64,000 bases of DNA from Hyphomicrobiales bacterium (GTDB lineage: Bacteria; Pseudomonadota; Alphaproteobacteria; Rhizobiales; Rhizobiaceae), in assembly GCA_900471485.1 (NCBI GenBank), contig UCEU01000020.1, positions 62,001 to 126,000 on the forward strand, read 5' to 3'. This document shows, piece after piece, positions 34,969-43,480 of the stretch (within the stretch, counting starts at the first letter, position 1; every line of letters starts with the position of its first letter). Under the pieces are notes generated by a model. The model made no database searches. It saw only the letters and a program-made list of their open reading frames with translations, and had not been told where the DNA came from. The position numbers and the translations under genes were made by a program.

Positions 34969-35729
34969 CACTCGACATCAGCAAGCAGACGGTCATCGTG
35001 ACCGGCGCAGGACGCGGACTTGGCGCGGCGATCGCCGAAGCTTTCGCCCGTGAGGGAGCGAAGGTGGCCATCAACTATCGCGCCAGCCGAACCGAGGCCG
35101 AGGCGCTGGCGGAGCGGCTCGGCGATCGCACCCGCGCTTTCCAGGCGGATATCCGGGACGCGGACGCCGTCAAGCGGCTGGTCGCCGAGGTCACCGAAGC
35201 ATTCGGTGCGCCGACAACGGTGGTCCACAACGCCCTGACCGATTTCACCTTCAACGGGGACGAGCGGCCAAAGCTCGGCGATCTCTCCTGGCAGGAGATG
35301 ACGGGACAGCTCGATACCGCCGTGAAAGGCGCGCTCAACCTGATCCAAGCGGTGCGTCCCGGCATGGCGGCATCCGGCTTCGGACGGGTGGTGACGATCG
35401 GCACGAACCTCTTCCAGAACCCTGTCGTGCCCTATCACGACTATACCGCCGCGAAGGCCGCGCTCTTGTCGTTGACCCGCACTGCAGCGGCCGAACTGGG
35501 GCCGGATGGCATCACCGTGAACATGGTGTCGGGCGGCCTGCTGCGGACCACGGCCGCAAGCAGCGCGACCCCGGAGGCCGTGTTCGACCTGATCGCCGCC
35601 AGCACGCCGCTGCGCCGCGTCACCACGCCGGAAGAGGCGGCCGATGCTGTGCTCTTCTTTGCCAGCCCCTGGGCGCGGGCCGTCACCGGCCAGAACCTTA
35701 TCGTCGACGGCGGCCTCGTCTTCAACTGA
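34965..35729 (+). CDS. SDR-family oxidoreductase in the thiamine salvage operon
   Basis: A 254-residue classical SDR resembling 3-oxoacyl-ACP reductases. The cofactor loop TGAGRGLG lies near residue 12, the active site YTAAKAAL near 160 and the C-terminal GQNLIVDGG near 244. Its ATG overlaps the thiD stop, so it is under the same riboswitch. No thiamine pathway step is known to need an SDR of this type. A role in recycling an oxidised or aldehyde form of a thiamine precursor is possible but unproven. Upstream in-frame starts from 34938 lie inside thiD and lack a ribosome site. Confidence 0.9.
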   Translation: MTLDISKQTVIVTGAGRGLGAAIAEAFAREGAKVAINYRASRTEAEALAERLGDRTRAFQADIRDADAVKRLVAEVTEAFGAPTTVVHNALTDFTFNGDERPKLGDLSWQEMTGQLDTAVKGALNLIQAVRPGMAASGFGRVVTIGTNLFQNPVVPYHDYTAAKAALLSLTRTAAAELGPDGITVNMVSGGLLRTTAASSATPEAVFDLIAASTPLRRVTTPEEAADAVLFFASPWARAVTGQNLIVDGGLVFN

Positions 35730-35752
35730 AGACAGACCGTTTGTCGATCACG

Positions 35753-36601
35753 CTACGACTTGACGGCGCCTGCCGTCAGGCCGGCGATGATGTGCTTCTG
35801 CGCCAGGAAGAATACGATGATCGTCGGCATGATTGTCAGCGTGATAAAGGCGAGCACCAGCTGCCAGGCGGTGCCGAACTCGCCGCGATAGACCATGATG
35901 CCGAGCGGCCAGGGATACATCTTCTCCGAGTTCAACATGATGAGCGGCAGGATGTAGCTGTTCCAGCTGCCGACGAAGGAAATGATGCTGACCGTCGCGA
36001 TGATCGGGCGCGAAAGCGGCAGGCAGATGTGCCAGAAGAAGCGCATGTAGCCGCAGCCATCGACCACGGCCGCCTGGAACAGCTCCTCGGGCAGGTTCTT
36101 GAAATAGTTCCTGAAGAGCAGGATGCTCATGCCCAGTCCGAAGGCGACCTGCGGCAGCACCACGCCCCAGTAGCTGTTGAGCAGGCCGAGATCGCGGATG
36201 CGGATGAAGAGCGGCAGGATGGCGGTCGCCGCCGGAAACATCAGCCCGATCAGGAAATAGTTGAGCAGCAGCTCGGAGCCGAAGAATCGGACATGAGCGA
36301 AGCTGAAGGCGGCCATGGCCGACACCGACACGGTGAGAAACACCGTCAGCGCCGCGATGATCAGCGAGTTGACCATCTGCCGCCAGTATCGGTCACCGAA
36401 CAGGATATCGGTATAGTTCTCCGCATGCCACTCGATGGGAAGCCCGAACGGGTTGGTGCGCAGGTCCGCCAAATCCTTGAAACCGCCGAGCGCGGTCGTG
36501 ACGAGCGGGATGAGCACGATCGCGGAGATGATGACAAGCGAGGTGTAGAGGTAGGCTTTCGTGCTGGCGCTGAGCCGCTCGGATGAAACCACATCAGTCA
36601 T
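35753..36601 (-). CDS. ABC sugar importer permease 2 (minus-strand operon)
   Basis: A 282-residue MalG-type permease with six hydrophobic segments, ending HIIAGLTAGAVKS. The EAA loop is unusual, LFQAAVVDGCGYMRFFWHIC, where EAA and the alanine after DG are replaced; the core glycine remains. It overlaps the preceding permease by 8 bases. Transcription converges with the thiamine operon across a 23-base gap. No ATPase gene is linked. Confidence 0.92.
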   Translation of the reverse strand: MTDVVSSERLSASTKAYLYTSLVIISAIVLIPLVTTALGGFKDLADLRTNPFGLPIEWHAENYTDILFGDRYWRQMVNSLIIAALTVFLTVSVSAMAAFSFAHVRFFGSELLLNYFLIGLMFPAATAILPLFIRIRDLGLLNSYWGVVLPQVAFGLGMSILLFRNYFKNLPEELFQAAVVDGCGYMRFFWHICLPLSRPIIATVSIISFVGSWNSYILPLIMLNSEKMYPWPLGIMVYRGEFGTAWQLVLAFITLTIMPTIIVFFLAQKHIIAGLTAGAVKS

Positions 36602-37535
36602 GGCGCATGAATATCCGTTTGTAACCGAAGGCGAGGGTGACGCAGATCAGGAACAGGACGACGCCGACGGCGCTGCCGAGCCCCACCTGCATGCGCGCGA
36701 CACCGAAGTTGAACAGGAAGGTGACCATCGTCTGGGTCGCGTTGAACGGCCCGCCGCCGGTGAGCGGCATGATCATGTCGAACAGCTGCAGCGAGCCGAC
36801 GACGGCGAAGAATACCGACAGGCGCACCGTCGAGCCGAGCAGCGGCAGGGTGATGTAGCGGAACCGCTGCCAGCCGTTCGCGCCGTCGATCTCGGCCGCC
36901 TCGAGCACGCTCTTGTCCAGCGACTGCAGGCCGGCGATGAACAGCATCATGTGGAAGCCGAAATATTTCCAGACGATCACGGCAAGCACCGCGTACATCG
37001 CCAGGTCCTTGTCGGCCAGCACATAGGGTGTCTCGACGCCGAGCAGGTGGGCGATCGATGCGAAGAGGCCGTAATCGCCGTCATAGACGAAGCGCCAGAT
37101 CAGGCCGGCTGCGACGTCGGCCAGCACATAGGGCAGGAAGAAAATCAGCCGGAACAGAACAACGCCGCCAATGCGATGCGCGAGCATCATGGCGAGCCAG
37201 ATCGCCAGCGGAATCTGGATCACGATCGAGATGACCATGATCATCGCATTGTTCTTCAGCGCGGTCAGGAAGGCGCCGTTCTTGAACAGGAGCTCGAAGT
37301 TGCGAAGGCCGACATACTGCGTCGGCAGGCCATAGCCGTCCCATTTGTACAGGCTGTACCACGCCGCTTCGCCCATCGGCAGGATGACGAAGATCGAAAA
37401 TAGGAGCAGCGCCGGCGGCAGGAACAGCAGCAGCACGGGCAGCCGTCCCGACACCGCCGGATGCTTGCGCCGGGCGGATGCCGTCGCGGGGACTCGCATT
37501 GGGCGAATGGCGGGGGCGGCGCTGACATTGGCCAT
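36594..37535 (-). CDS. ABC sugar importer permease 1 (minus-strand operon)
   Basis: A 313-residue MalF-type permease. The long basic N-terminus (PATASARRKH) is followed by six hydrophobic segments, the EAA loop LEAAEIDGANGWQRFRYITLP and the MPLTGGGPFNATQTMV motif. The frame is open from 37655, but GAGG seven bases before ATG 37535 and the arginine-rich composition of the extension favour the shorter form. It follows the binding-protein gene by 73 bases. Confidence 0.9.
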   Translation of the reverse strand: MANVSAAPAIRPMRVPATASARRKHPAVSGRLPVLLLFLPPALLLFSIFVILPMGEAAWYSLYKWDGYGLPTQYVGLRNFELLFKNGAFLTALKNNAMIMVISIVIQIPLAIWLAMMLAHRIGGVVLFRLIFFLPYVLADVAAGLIWRFVYDGDYGLFASIAHLLGVETPYVLADKDLAMYAVLAVIVWKYFGFHMMLFIAGLQSLDKSVLEAAEIDGANGWQRFRYITLPLLGSTVRLSVFFAVVGSLQLFDMIMPLTGGGPFNATQTMVTFLFNFGVARMQVGLGSAVGVVLFLICVTLAFGYKRIFMRHD

Positions 37536-37608
37536 GGTGACCTCACATTCGAAATGGCATTGGCAGACAGCGGCGCGAGGCTTTCGACCCGCGCCGCGAC
37601 GACGTCGA

Positions 37609-38919
37609 TCAGAACTGGTCCTGCTCGAAGGCGTCCTGGATCTGCTGCGCGCCATCGGCAGGCGTCATCTGTCCTGAAACGATGGCGACCGAGACGTCAT
37701 TGACGACGCGGCCGACGGACGGGCCAAGATCCTGGTCGAAGAAGTTCTGGTGCCAGGTCGAATGCGCCAACTGCTCGGCCGATTCATGGATCAGAGGGTC
37801 GGTTACGCCATCTTCCGCGCCCACGGCCACCGGAATGAGCATCCCGGCCTTGGCCATGATCCGCTCGTTCTCAGCGTTGGTCAGGTAAGCCAGGAAGTCC
37901 AACGTCTCGGGCGGCGCCTTCTTGGTCACGGCCCAGCCGTTCAGGCCGCCGAGGGTGTCTGTCACCACGCCAGCACCATCGGTCACCGCCGGGAAGGCGA
38001 AGCGGCCGATGTTGTCCGCGGTCAACCCCTTCTTGTCGCCGGAGTTGGTGCGCTGGTTGGCCTCGGTGTTCTCGAAGCCGAGGATCATCGCGGCCTTGCC
38101 GTCGCCGAAGACGCCCAGTGTCTGCGGCCATGTGGCACCGAGATAGCCCGGTTGGAATGGCTCGAGCTTGCCGAGCTCGGCGAGCTGCTCGCCCGCCTTT
38201 ATGATGGCCGGGTCGTTGAAACCTTCGCCCTCGCCGTTCTTGGCGGCATCGAATACCTTCTGGCCGCCGTCACGCATCACCAGATAGCTCCAGTAGAAAT
38301 GGATCGGCCACTTCTCGCCGCCGCCGCCGGCGATCGGCACGATGCCTGCATCCTTGATCTTCTTGACCGCAGCCAGGTAATCGTCCCAGTTCTTGATGGC
38401 CGCGGCATCGACGCCGGCCTTGGCGAACAGCGCCTTGTTATAGAAGAACGAAACAGTGCCCATCTTGTAGGGCACCGCGCCGATCTTGCCGTCATAGCTC
38501 AGTCCCTTGACGGAAGCGGGGTTGTAGGTTTTCACCCACGCGCCATCCTTGGCGTTCATTGCCTCGCTCAGGTCCATCAAGGCACCTGTCGCCAGCTGCT
38601 GCTTGAGCACGCCGCCGCCCCAGCTGAAGAACAAGTCCGGCGCGTCGTCGGATTGCAGCAGCGTCGGCAGCTTGGCCTTGAAGGCCTCGTTTTCCAGGAA
38701 CTGCATCTCGATTTTCACGCCGGGATGGGCAGCTTCGTAAGCTGTGGTGATCTTCTGCCAGATGGCAAGAACGTTCGGATCGATTTCCAGATGCATCCAC
38801 TTGATGGTGGTGTCGGCCGCGGCACTGCCGGCGGCAATCAGGAGCGCCAGTCCGGTAGCGGCGGAGCGGGCGAAGGCACGGCTTCTGAGCAGGGCTGTCG
38901 CCCTTTTATGATCAAGCAT
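37609..38919 (-). CDS. ABC sugar importer solute-binding protein (minus-strand operon)
   Basis: A 436-residue family 1 binding protein. An N-terminal signal peptide with a basic start ends at AAA-D near residue 36. The mature part shows TIKWMHLEIDPNVLAIWQ, then DLFFSWGGGVLKQQ, a region typical of the glucoside-binding subgroup. GAGGAGGAG precedes the ATG. It is first in a three-gene operon (binding protein, permease, permease) without an ATPase, and diverges from the ROK regulator gene. A beta-glucoside or oligosaccharide ligand is possible. Confidence 0.92.
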   Translation of the reverse strand: MLDHKRATALLRSRAFARSAATGLALLIAAGSAAADTTIKWMHLEIDPNVLAIWQKITTAYEAAHPGVKIEMQFLENEAFKAKLPTLLQSDDAPDLFFSWGGGVLKQQLATGALMDLSEAMNAKDGAWVKTYNPASVKGLSYDGKIGAVPYKMGTVSFFYNKALFAKAGVDAAAIKNWDDYLAAVKKIKDAGIVPIAGGGGEKWPIHFYWSYLVMRDGGQKVFDAAKNGEGEGFNDPAIIKAGEQLAELGKLEPFQPGYLGATWPQTLGVFGDGKAAMILGFENTEANQRTNSGDKKGLTADNIGRFAFPAVTDGAGVVTDTLGGLNGWAVTKKAPPETLDFLAYLTNAENERIMAKAGMLIPVAVGAEDGVTDPLIHESAEQLAHSTWHQNFFDQDLGPSVGRVVNDVSVAIVSGQMTPADGAQQIQDAFEQDQF

Positions 38920-38965
38920 GGGTTCTCCTCCTCAAGGGTGAAATCGTCCTCTACAATTTTTCCCT

Positions 38966-39074
38966 TATGCGGATTAAATGATCGGCAGGTTTGTCCGAAT
39001 GTCAACTCCCTAGTGCTAATTTGCTAGATTTGGCTTGACAGGAGACTGAAAGAGCACCCTATTTAATTCGCATA
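38966..39074. promoter_or_regulatory. Mirror-image divergent promoters with repeated 14-base elements
   Basis: On the plus strand TTGACA (39035-39040) is followed after exactly 20 bases by ATTTAATTCGCATA (39061-39074). On the minus strand TTGACA (39005 to 39000) is followed after exactly 20 bases by ATTTAATCCGCATA (38979 to 38966). The two elements match at 13 of 14 positions, and the arrangement is symmetric about 39020. The repeats overlap the expected -10 regions, so a regulator bound there would block both directions at once. The ROK protein is the obvious candidate. Confidence 0.7.
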
Positions 39075-39130
39075 CCGACGAAAATAACCGCCCACCAGAC
39101 GGGCGCCACATAAGAGCCTCGCAAGATTTC

Positions 39131-40330
39131 ATGAAGACCGCAGATCCGGAATTGATGCGCGCGATCAATCGCTTGAACGTGCTGGATACGGTCCGCCGCC
39201 ACGGTCCGATCTCTCGTGTCGAGATCAGCGAGCGCACGCAGCTGTCGACGACCACGGTCTCGGCGATCACCGCGTCGCTGCTCGACGACGGTCTCATCCT
39301 GCCGCGCCATGAAGGCGATATCCGCAACGAGGCGGCCCGCGGCCGCCCGCGTGTCATGCTGGAGCTCAACCCCGATGCGGCGCGTGTCGTCGGCGCCAAG
39401 ATCGCCGCCAACCGGCTTGTATTCGTCGTAGCCGATTTCCGTGGCGACGTGCTGTCGAAACTGGAGCTGCCGATCCGCATCGATCGCCAGCCGATCGGTG
39501 TGATCGCCGATCTCGTCGAGGACGGCGTGCGGCGTTGCGTGGTGGACGCCGGGCTGTCGCTCGAGGATGTCGACAGCGTTTGCCTGAGTCTTCCCGGCGT
39601 CATCGAGCATCGCACCGGCCATATCCGCAGCAGCCCGATCCTGCGCGACACCAATGTCGATTTCGCCGGCGAGATGACCGCGCGGCTGAACACATCGACC
39701 ATCGTCGAAAGCGATGCCCATGCGATCACGCTGGCGCATCACTGGTTCGGCAAGGCCCGCGATCTCGAGGATATGGTGCTGATTTCGCTGGAACAGACGC
39801 TGGGCCTCGGCGTGCTTCACGGCAACCAGCTGTTTCGCGGTGCGGGCGGCCTCAGCCACAATCTCGGCGATCTCGTGCTCGGAATGGGGCCGCGCGGCAT
39901 CGTGCGTTTGTCGAGTCAGGCGGGCGAAAGCGAGATTCTCGGCGAACAGCCGGCCGGCGGACGGTTTGCCGAAGCGATCCGTCTCGGCCGCGGCATGACC
40001 CATGCGCAGACGCTGATCAAGGCCGAGGACAGCACGCTGATCAGCGCGGCGATCCGGGCGGGCGAGGCGGTGGGGGTCGCGGTCGCCAATATCGTCACCA
40101 TCTTTGCGCCGCCGCGCGTCATTCTCGTCGGATCGAGCCTGGCGCTCGGCGAGCCGTTCCTGGAAAGCCTGCGCAATGCCTATGCGATGGCCATCCCGCC
40201 ATCGCTCAAGGGTGTGGCGGAACTCGTCTTTGACGATTCGACGGACGATTTCTGGGCTCAGGGCGCCGCTGCCGTCGCGCTTTACGAACTCTACGAGTCG
40301 CCCTGGAACACCACGGGCCCGGCGCTCTGA
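39131..40330 (+). CDS. ROK-family transcriptional regulator with a degenerate sugar-kinase domain
   Basis: A 399-residue protein: winged helix at residues 10-75 (RRHGPISRVEISERTQLSTT) and a ROK (NagC/XylR-like) sugar-binding domain. In ROK proteins the GEIGH motif and a CxCGxxGC zinc cluster complete the site. Here the corresponding stretch reads GLSHNLGDLVLGMGPRG with no cysteines, so zinc and probably the usual histidine contact are missing. It can hardly be a kinase. It diverges from the importer and is followed by the ThuB/ThuA-like pair, which it probably regulates in response to a sugar. Confidence 0.92.
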   Translation: MKTADPELMRAINRLNVLDTVRRHGPISRVEISERTQLSTTTVSAITASLLDDGLILPRHEGDIRNEAARGRPRVMLELNPDAARVVGAKIAANRLVFVVADFRGDVLSKLELPIRIDRQPIGVIADLVEDGVRRCVVDAGLSLEDVDSVCLSLPGVIEHRTGHIRSSPILRDTNVDFAGEMTARLNTSTIVESDAHAITLAHHWFGKARDLEDMVLISLEQTLGLGVLHGNQLFRGAGGLSHNLGDLVLGMGPRGIVRLSSQAGESEILGEQPAGGRFAEAIRLGRGMTHAQTLIKAEDSTLISAAIRAGEAVGVAVANIVTIFAPPRVILVGSSLALGEPFLESLRNAYAMAIPPSLKGVAELVFDDSTDDFWAQGAAAVALYELYESPWNTTGPAL

Positions 40331-40363
40331 CGCTTTCAATCAAGAATCCATTGGGAGGAAATC

Positions 40364-41464
40364 ATGGATCGAGTCGGTATAGGCATCATCGGATGCGGCA
40401 ATATTTCCGGAGCCTACCTTAAAGCCATGGCCTCGTTCCCCATTCTCGATATCAAGGGCGTGGCGGATCTCAACAGCGAGCTGGCGCAGGCAAAGGCGGC
40501 CGAATTCAACGTGCCGGCGAAGAGCGTCGATGCGCTGTTTTCCGATCCGTCCATCGAGATCATTGTCAACCTGACGATCCCGAAGGCGCATGTCGCCGTC
40601 GGTCTGCAGGCGCTGGCTGCCGGCAAGCACACCTATTCGGAAAAGCCGCTCGGCATCAATTTCGCCGAGGGCAAGCAGTTGGCGGAGGCCGCCAAGGCCA
40701 AGGGCCTGCGTATCGGCGCGGCACCCGATACCTTCCTCGGCGGCGGACACCAGACCGCCAGGACGTTGATCGACCAGGGCGTGATCGGCCAAGCCGTGGG
40801 CGGTACCGCCACCTTCATGTGCCCGGGCCACGAGCGCTGGCATCCAAATCCGGCCTTCTACTACGAAGTCGGCGGCGGTCCGATGCTCGACATGGGTCCC
40901 TATTACATCACCGATCTCGTCAACCTGTTCGGTCCGGTCGCCCAAGTCGCGGGCTTCGCCGTGACGCCGCGCAAGGAACGGCTCATCACCAGCGAACCCA
41001 GGAACGGCGAGCACATTCCGGTGCATGTTCCGACGCATGTGTCCGGCCTGATGGCGTTCGCCAACGGTGCCGTCGTGCAGATCGGCATGAGCTTCGACGT
41101 CGCAGGTCACAAGCATGTGCCGCTCGAGCTCTACGGCACCGAGGGCACGCTGCTCGTGCCGGATCCGAACCATTTCGGCGGGGAGGTGGAGTTGTTGAAG
41201 AAGGGCGGCGCCTTCGAGGCGCAGCCGCTGACGGCACCCTACGCCGACGGCAACTACCGTTCGATCGGCGTCGCAGATCTCGCGCATGCCATCCGTTCCA
41301 ACCGGCCGCACAGGGCAAACGGCAGTCTAGCGCTGCACGTGCTGGAGGTTATGGAGGCCTTCCACACGGCCTCGGAGACGGGGCGAACAATCGCCATCTC
41401 GACGCAGACCGAGCGGCCGGCGCCGCTGTCGGAATCGCTGGTCGACGGCAGGCTGGCCAAGTAA
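40364..41464 (+). CDS. Gfo/Idh/MocA-family oxidoreductase (ThuB-like context)
   Basis: A 366-residue NAD(P)-dependent sugar dehydrogenase. The Rossmann start is VGIGIIGCGNISGAYLKAM, the EKP motif (YSEKPLGINFAEG) lies near residue 91, and a catalytic-region GGPMLDMGPYYITDLVN near 170. Such enzymes oxidise sugar hydroxyls, often to 3-keto sugars. It is followed after 16 bases by a ThuA-domain gene, as thuB accompanies thuA in the rhizobial trehalose/maltose system. Substrate may be a glucoside or disaccharide. Confidence 0.92.
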   Translation: MDRVGIGIIGCGNISGAYLKAMASFPILDIKGVADLNSELAQAKAAEFNVPAKSVDALFSDPSIEIIVNLTIPKAHVAVGLQALAAGKHTYSEKPLGINFAEGKQLAEAAKAKGLRIGAAPDTFLGGGHQTARTLIDQGVIGQAVGGTATFMCPGHERWHPNPAFYYEVGGGPMLDMGPYYITDLVNLFGPVAQVAGFAVTPRKERLITSEPRNGEHIPVHVPTHVSGLMAFANGAVVQIGMSFDVAGHKHVPLELYGTEGTLLVPDPNHFGGEVELLKKGGAFEAQPLTAPYADGNYRSIGVADLAHAIRSNRPHRANGSLALHVLEVMEAFHTASETGRTIAISTQTERPAPLSESLVDGRLAK

Positions 41465-41480
41465 TTTCAGGAGGAAGACT

Positions 41481-42122
41481 ATGCGTGAAGCACTGATTGT
41501 CTGGGGTGGATGGAGCGGTCACGAGCCGCAGGAATGCGCTGCCATCGTCAAGGACATCTTGGAGGAAGACGGTTTCAAGGTCTATGTCGAGCATACAACC
41601 GAGGCTTTCGCGGACCCGTCCGTGCATGACCTCTCGCTGGTGGTGCCGATCGTGACCATGTCGAAGATCGAGAAGGAGGAGATCAAGAATCTCGCCGAGG
41701 CGATCGAGGGCGGCGTCGGGCTTGCCGGCTATCACGGCGGTGCCGGCGACAGCTTCCGCGAATGCGTGGAGTATCAGTTCATCGTCGGCGGCCAGTGGGT
41801 CGCCCATCCCGGCAATATCATCGACTACAAGGTCAACATCACCAGGCCGGATGATCCGATCATGCAGGGGATAGCCGATTTCCCCTACACCTCCGAGCAA
41901 TACTACATGCACGTCGACCCTTCCAACGAGGTGCTGGCGACCACGACCTTCACCGGCGACCATGCCTATTGGATCGACGGCGTGGTGATGCCGGTTGCCT
42001 GGAAGCGGAAATACGGCAAGGGACGCGTGTTCTATTCCTCGCTCGGCCATCAGGCGAAGGAGTTCTCGGTGCCGGAGATGCGCACCATCTTTCGTCGCGG
42101 CGCCAACTGGGCGGCGCGCTGA
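41481..42122 (+). CDS. ThuA-domain protein
   Basis: A 213-residue protein with the ThuA (class I glutamine-amidotransferase-like) fold: ALIVWGGWSGHEPQECA at the N-terminus, GGVGLAGYHGGAGDSFRECV near residue 75 and a late GKGRVFYSSLGHQAKEF. ThuA proteins take part in conversion of keto-disaccharides in rhizobia; the precise reaction is not settled for most members. AGGAGGAAG precedes the ATG. It ends the operon, immediately before a perfect terminator. Confidence 0.9.
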   Translation: MREALIVWGGWSGHEPQECAAIVKDILEEDGFKVYVEHTTEAFADPSVHDLSLVVPIVTMSKIEKEEIKNLAEAIEGGVGLAGYHGGAGDSFRECVEYQFIVGGQWVAHPGNIIDYKVNITRPDDPIMQGIADFPYTSEQYYMHVDPSNEVLATTTFTGDHAYWIDGVVMPVAWKRKYGKGRVFYSSLGHQAKEFSVPEMRTIFRRGANWAAR

Positions 42123-42137
42123 GACATTGCTGATAAG

Positions 42138-42173
42138 GAAAACGCCGGCGCGATCTCTCGCGCCGGCGTTTTC
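42138..42173 (+). terminator. Rho-independent terminator, probably bidirectional
   Basis: A perfect 16-base stem (GAAAACGCCGGCGCGA, loop TCTC, exact complement) lies in the 71-base gap between the convergent ThuA and dadA genes. The arms begin with AAAA and end with TTTTC, so it can work in both directions. Confidence 0.92.
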
Positions 42174-42193
42174 TATTGCTGCATGCGCCGTTA

Positions 42194-43450
42194 TCAGGCG
42201 GCGTAGCGGGTCATGTCGAAGCCATCGGCGGAGATCGCCGGCTTTTCCCGATTGATCAGGTCGGCGAGCAGCCGTCCGGAGCCGCAGGCCATGGTCCAGC
42301 CGAGCGTGCCGTGGCCGGAGTTCAGGTAGAGATTGTCGTACACCGTCTTGCCGATGATGGGCGTTCCATCCGGCGTCATCGGTCGCAGGCCGCACCAGAA
42401 TTGCGCCTTGCTCTGGTCGCCGGCTCCGCCGAACAGGTCTTCCACCGAATGCACCAGCGTCGATTTGCGCGCTTCCGGCAGATCCTTGTTGAAGCGGGCG
42501 ATTTCGGCCATGCCACCGACGCGGATGCGGTCGCCAAGGCGGGTAATGGCGATCTTGAAGGTCTCGTCCATGATTGTCGAAACGGGCGCCCTTGTCTCGT
42601 CGACGATCGGAACGGTGATCGAATAGCCCTTGACCGGATAGATCGGGATCTTCAGCCCGAGCGGTTTCAGCAAAGCCGGCGTGAAGCTGCCGAAGGCCGC
42701 TATTACCGCGTCGCCGTCAAAGGTGCCCTGGCTGGTTTCGACGGCGGCGATGCGGCGGTTTTCGGTGCGCAGCGATTTGACCTCGACACCATAGACGAAG
42801 CGCACACCCAGCGCTTCGGCCCGCGCGGCCAGTTCGTTGGTGAACTTGAAGCAGTCGCCGGTCTCGTCGTTGGGCAGGCGAAGGCCGCCGACGATCTTCT
42901 GACGCACGTGACTGAGACCGGGTTCGGCCGCCACACACTGGGCGGGGTCCAGCACTTCGAAGGGAACGCCATCGGCGGCCAGCACCGCGATGTCCTTGGC
43001 GATCGAATCCAGCTGCTTCTGCGTGCGGAACAGCTGCAGCGTGCCCTGCGTGCGCTCGTCATAGGCAATGCCGGTCTCGGCGCGTAGATCGATCAGGCAG
43101 TCGCGGCTGTATTCGGCGAGCCGCACCATGCGGCTCTTGTTGATAGCATAACGGGCCGATGTGCAGTTCCGGAGCATGGCGAGCACCCACGACCATGTCG
43201 CGGGGTCGAGCGTCGGCCGGATGATCAGCGGCGCGTGCTTCATGAAGAGCCACTTCAGGGCCTTCTGCGGAATGCCGGGAGCGGCCCAGGGCGAGGCGTA
43301 GCCAGGCGAAATTTCACCGGCATTGGCAAAGCTCGTTTCCAGCGCCGGGCCCGACAGGCGCTCCAGCACCGTCACCTCATGCCCCGATTTCGCAAGGTAA
43401 TAGGCGGTTGTTACGCCGATGACGCCGGCACCAAGCACAGTGATCTTCAT
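42194..43450 (-). CDS. dadA: D-amino acid dehydrogenase small subunit
   Basis: A 418-residue FAD enzyme that oxidises D-alanine and other D-amino acids to 2-keto acids and feeds electrons to the respiratory chain. The FAD-binding [19 protein letters not shown] is N-terminal; [11 protein letters not shown] and the C-terminal [15 protein letters not shown] and [14 protein letters not shown] motifs are diagnostic for DadA. It follows dadX by 30 bases on the same strand. With the racemase it turns L-alanine into pyruvate. Confidence 0.95.
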   Translation of the reverse strand: MKITVLGAGVIGVTTAYYLAKSGHEVTVLERLSGPALETSFANAGEISPGYASPWAAPGIPQKALKWLFMKHAPLIIRPTLDPATWSWVLAMLRNCTSARYAINKSRMVRLAEYSRDCLIDLRAETGIAYDERTQGTLQLFRTQKQLDSIAKDIAVLAADGVPFEVLDPAQCVAAEPGLSHVRQKIVGGLRLPNDETGDCFKFTNELAARAEALGVRFVYGVEVKSLRTENRRIAAVETSQGTFDGDAVIAAFGSFTPALLKPLGLKIPIYPVKGYSITVPIVDETRAPVSTIMDETFKIAITRLGDRIRVGGMAEIARFNKDLPEARKSTLVHSVEDLFGGAGDQSKAQFWCGLRPMTPDGTPIIGKTVYDNLYLNSGHGTLGWTMACGSGRLLADLINREKPAISADGFDMTRYAA

Positions 43451-43480
43451 TATGCACCTCGAAAGAGAAAGAAGGCCCGG

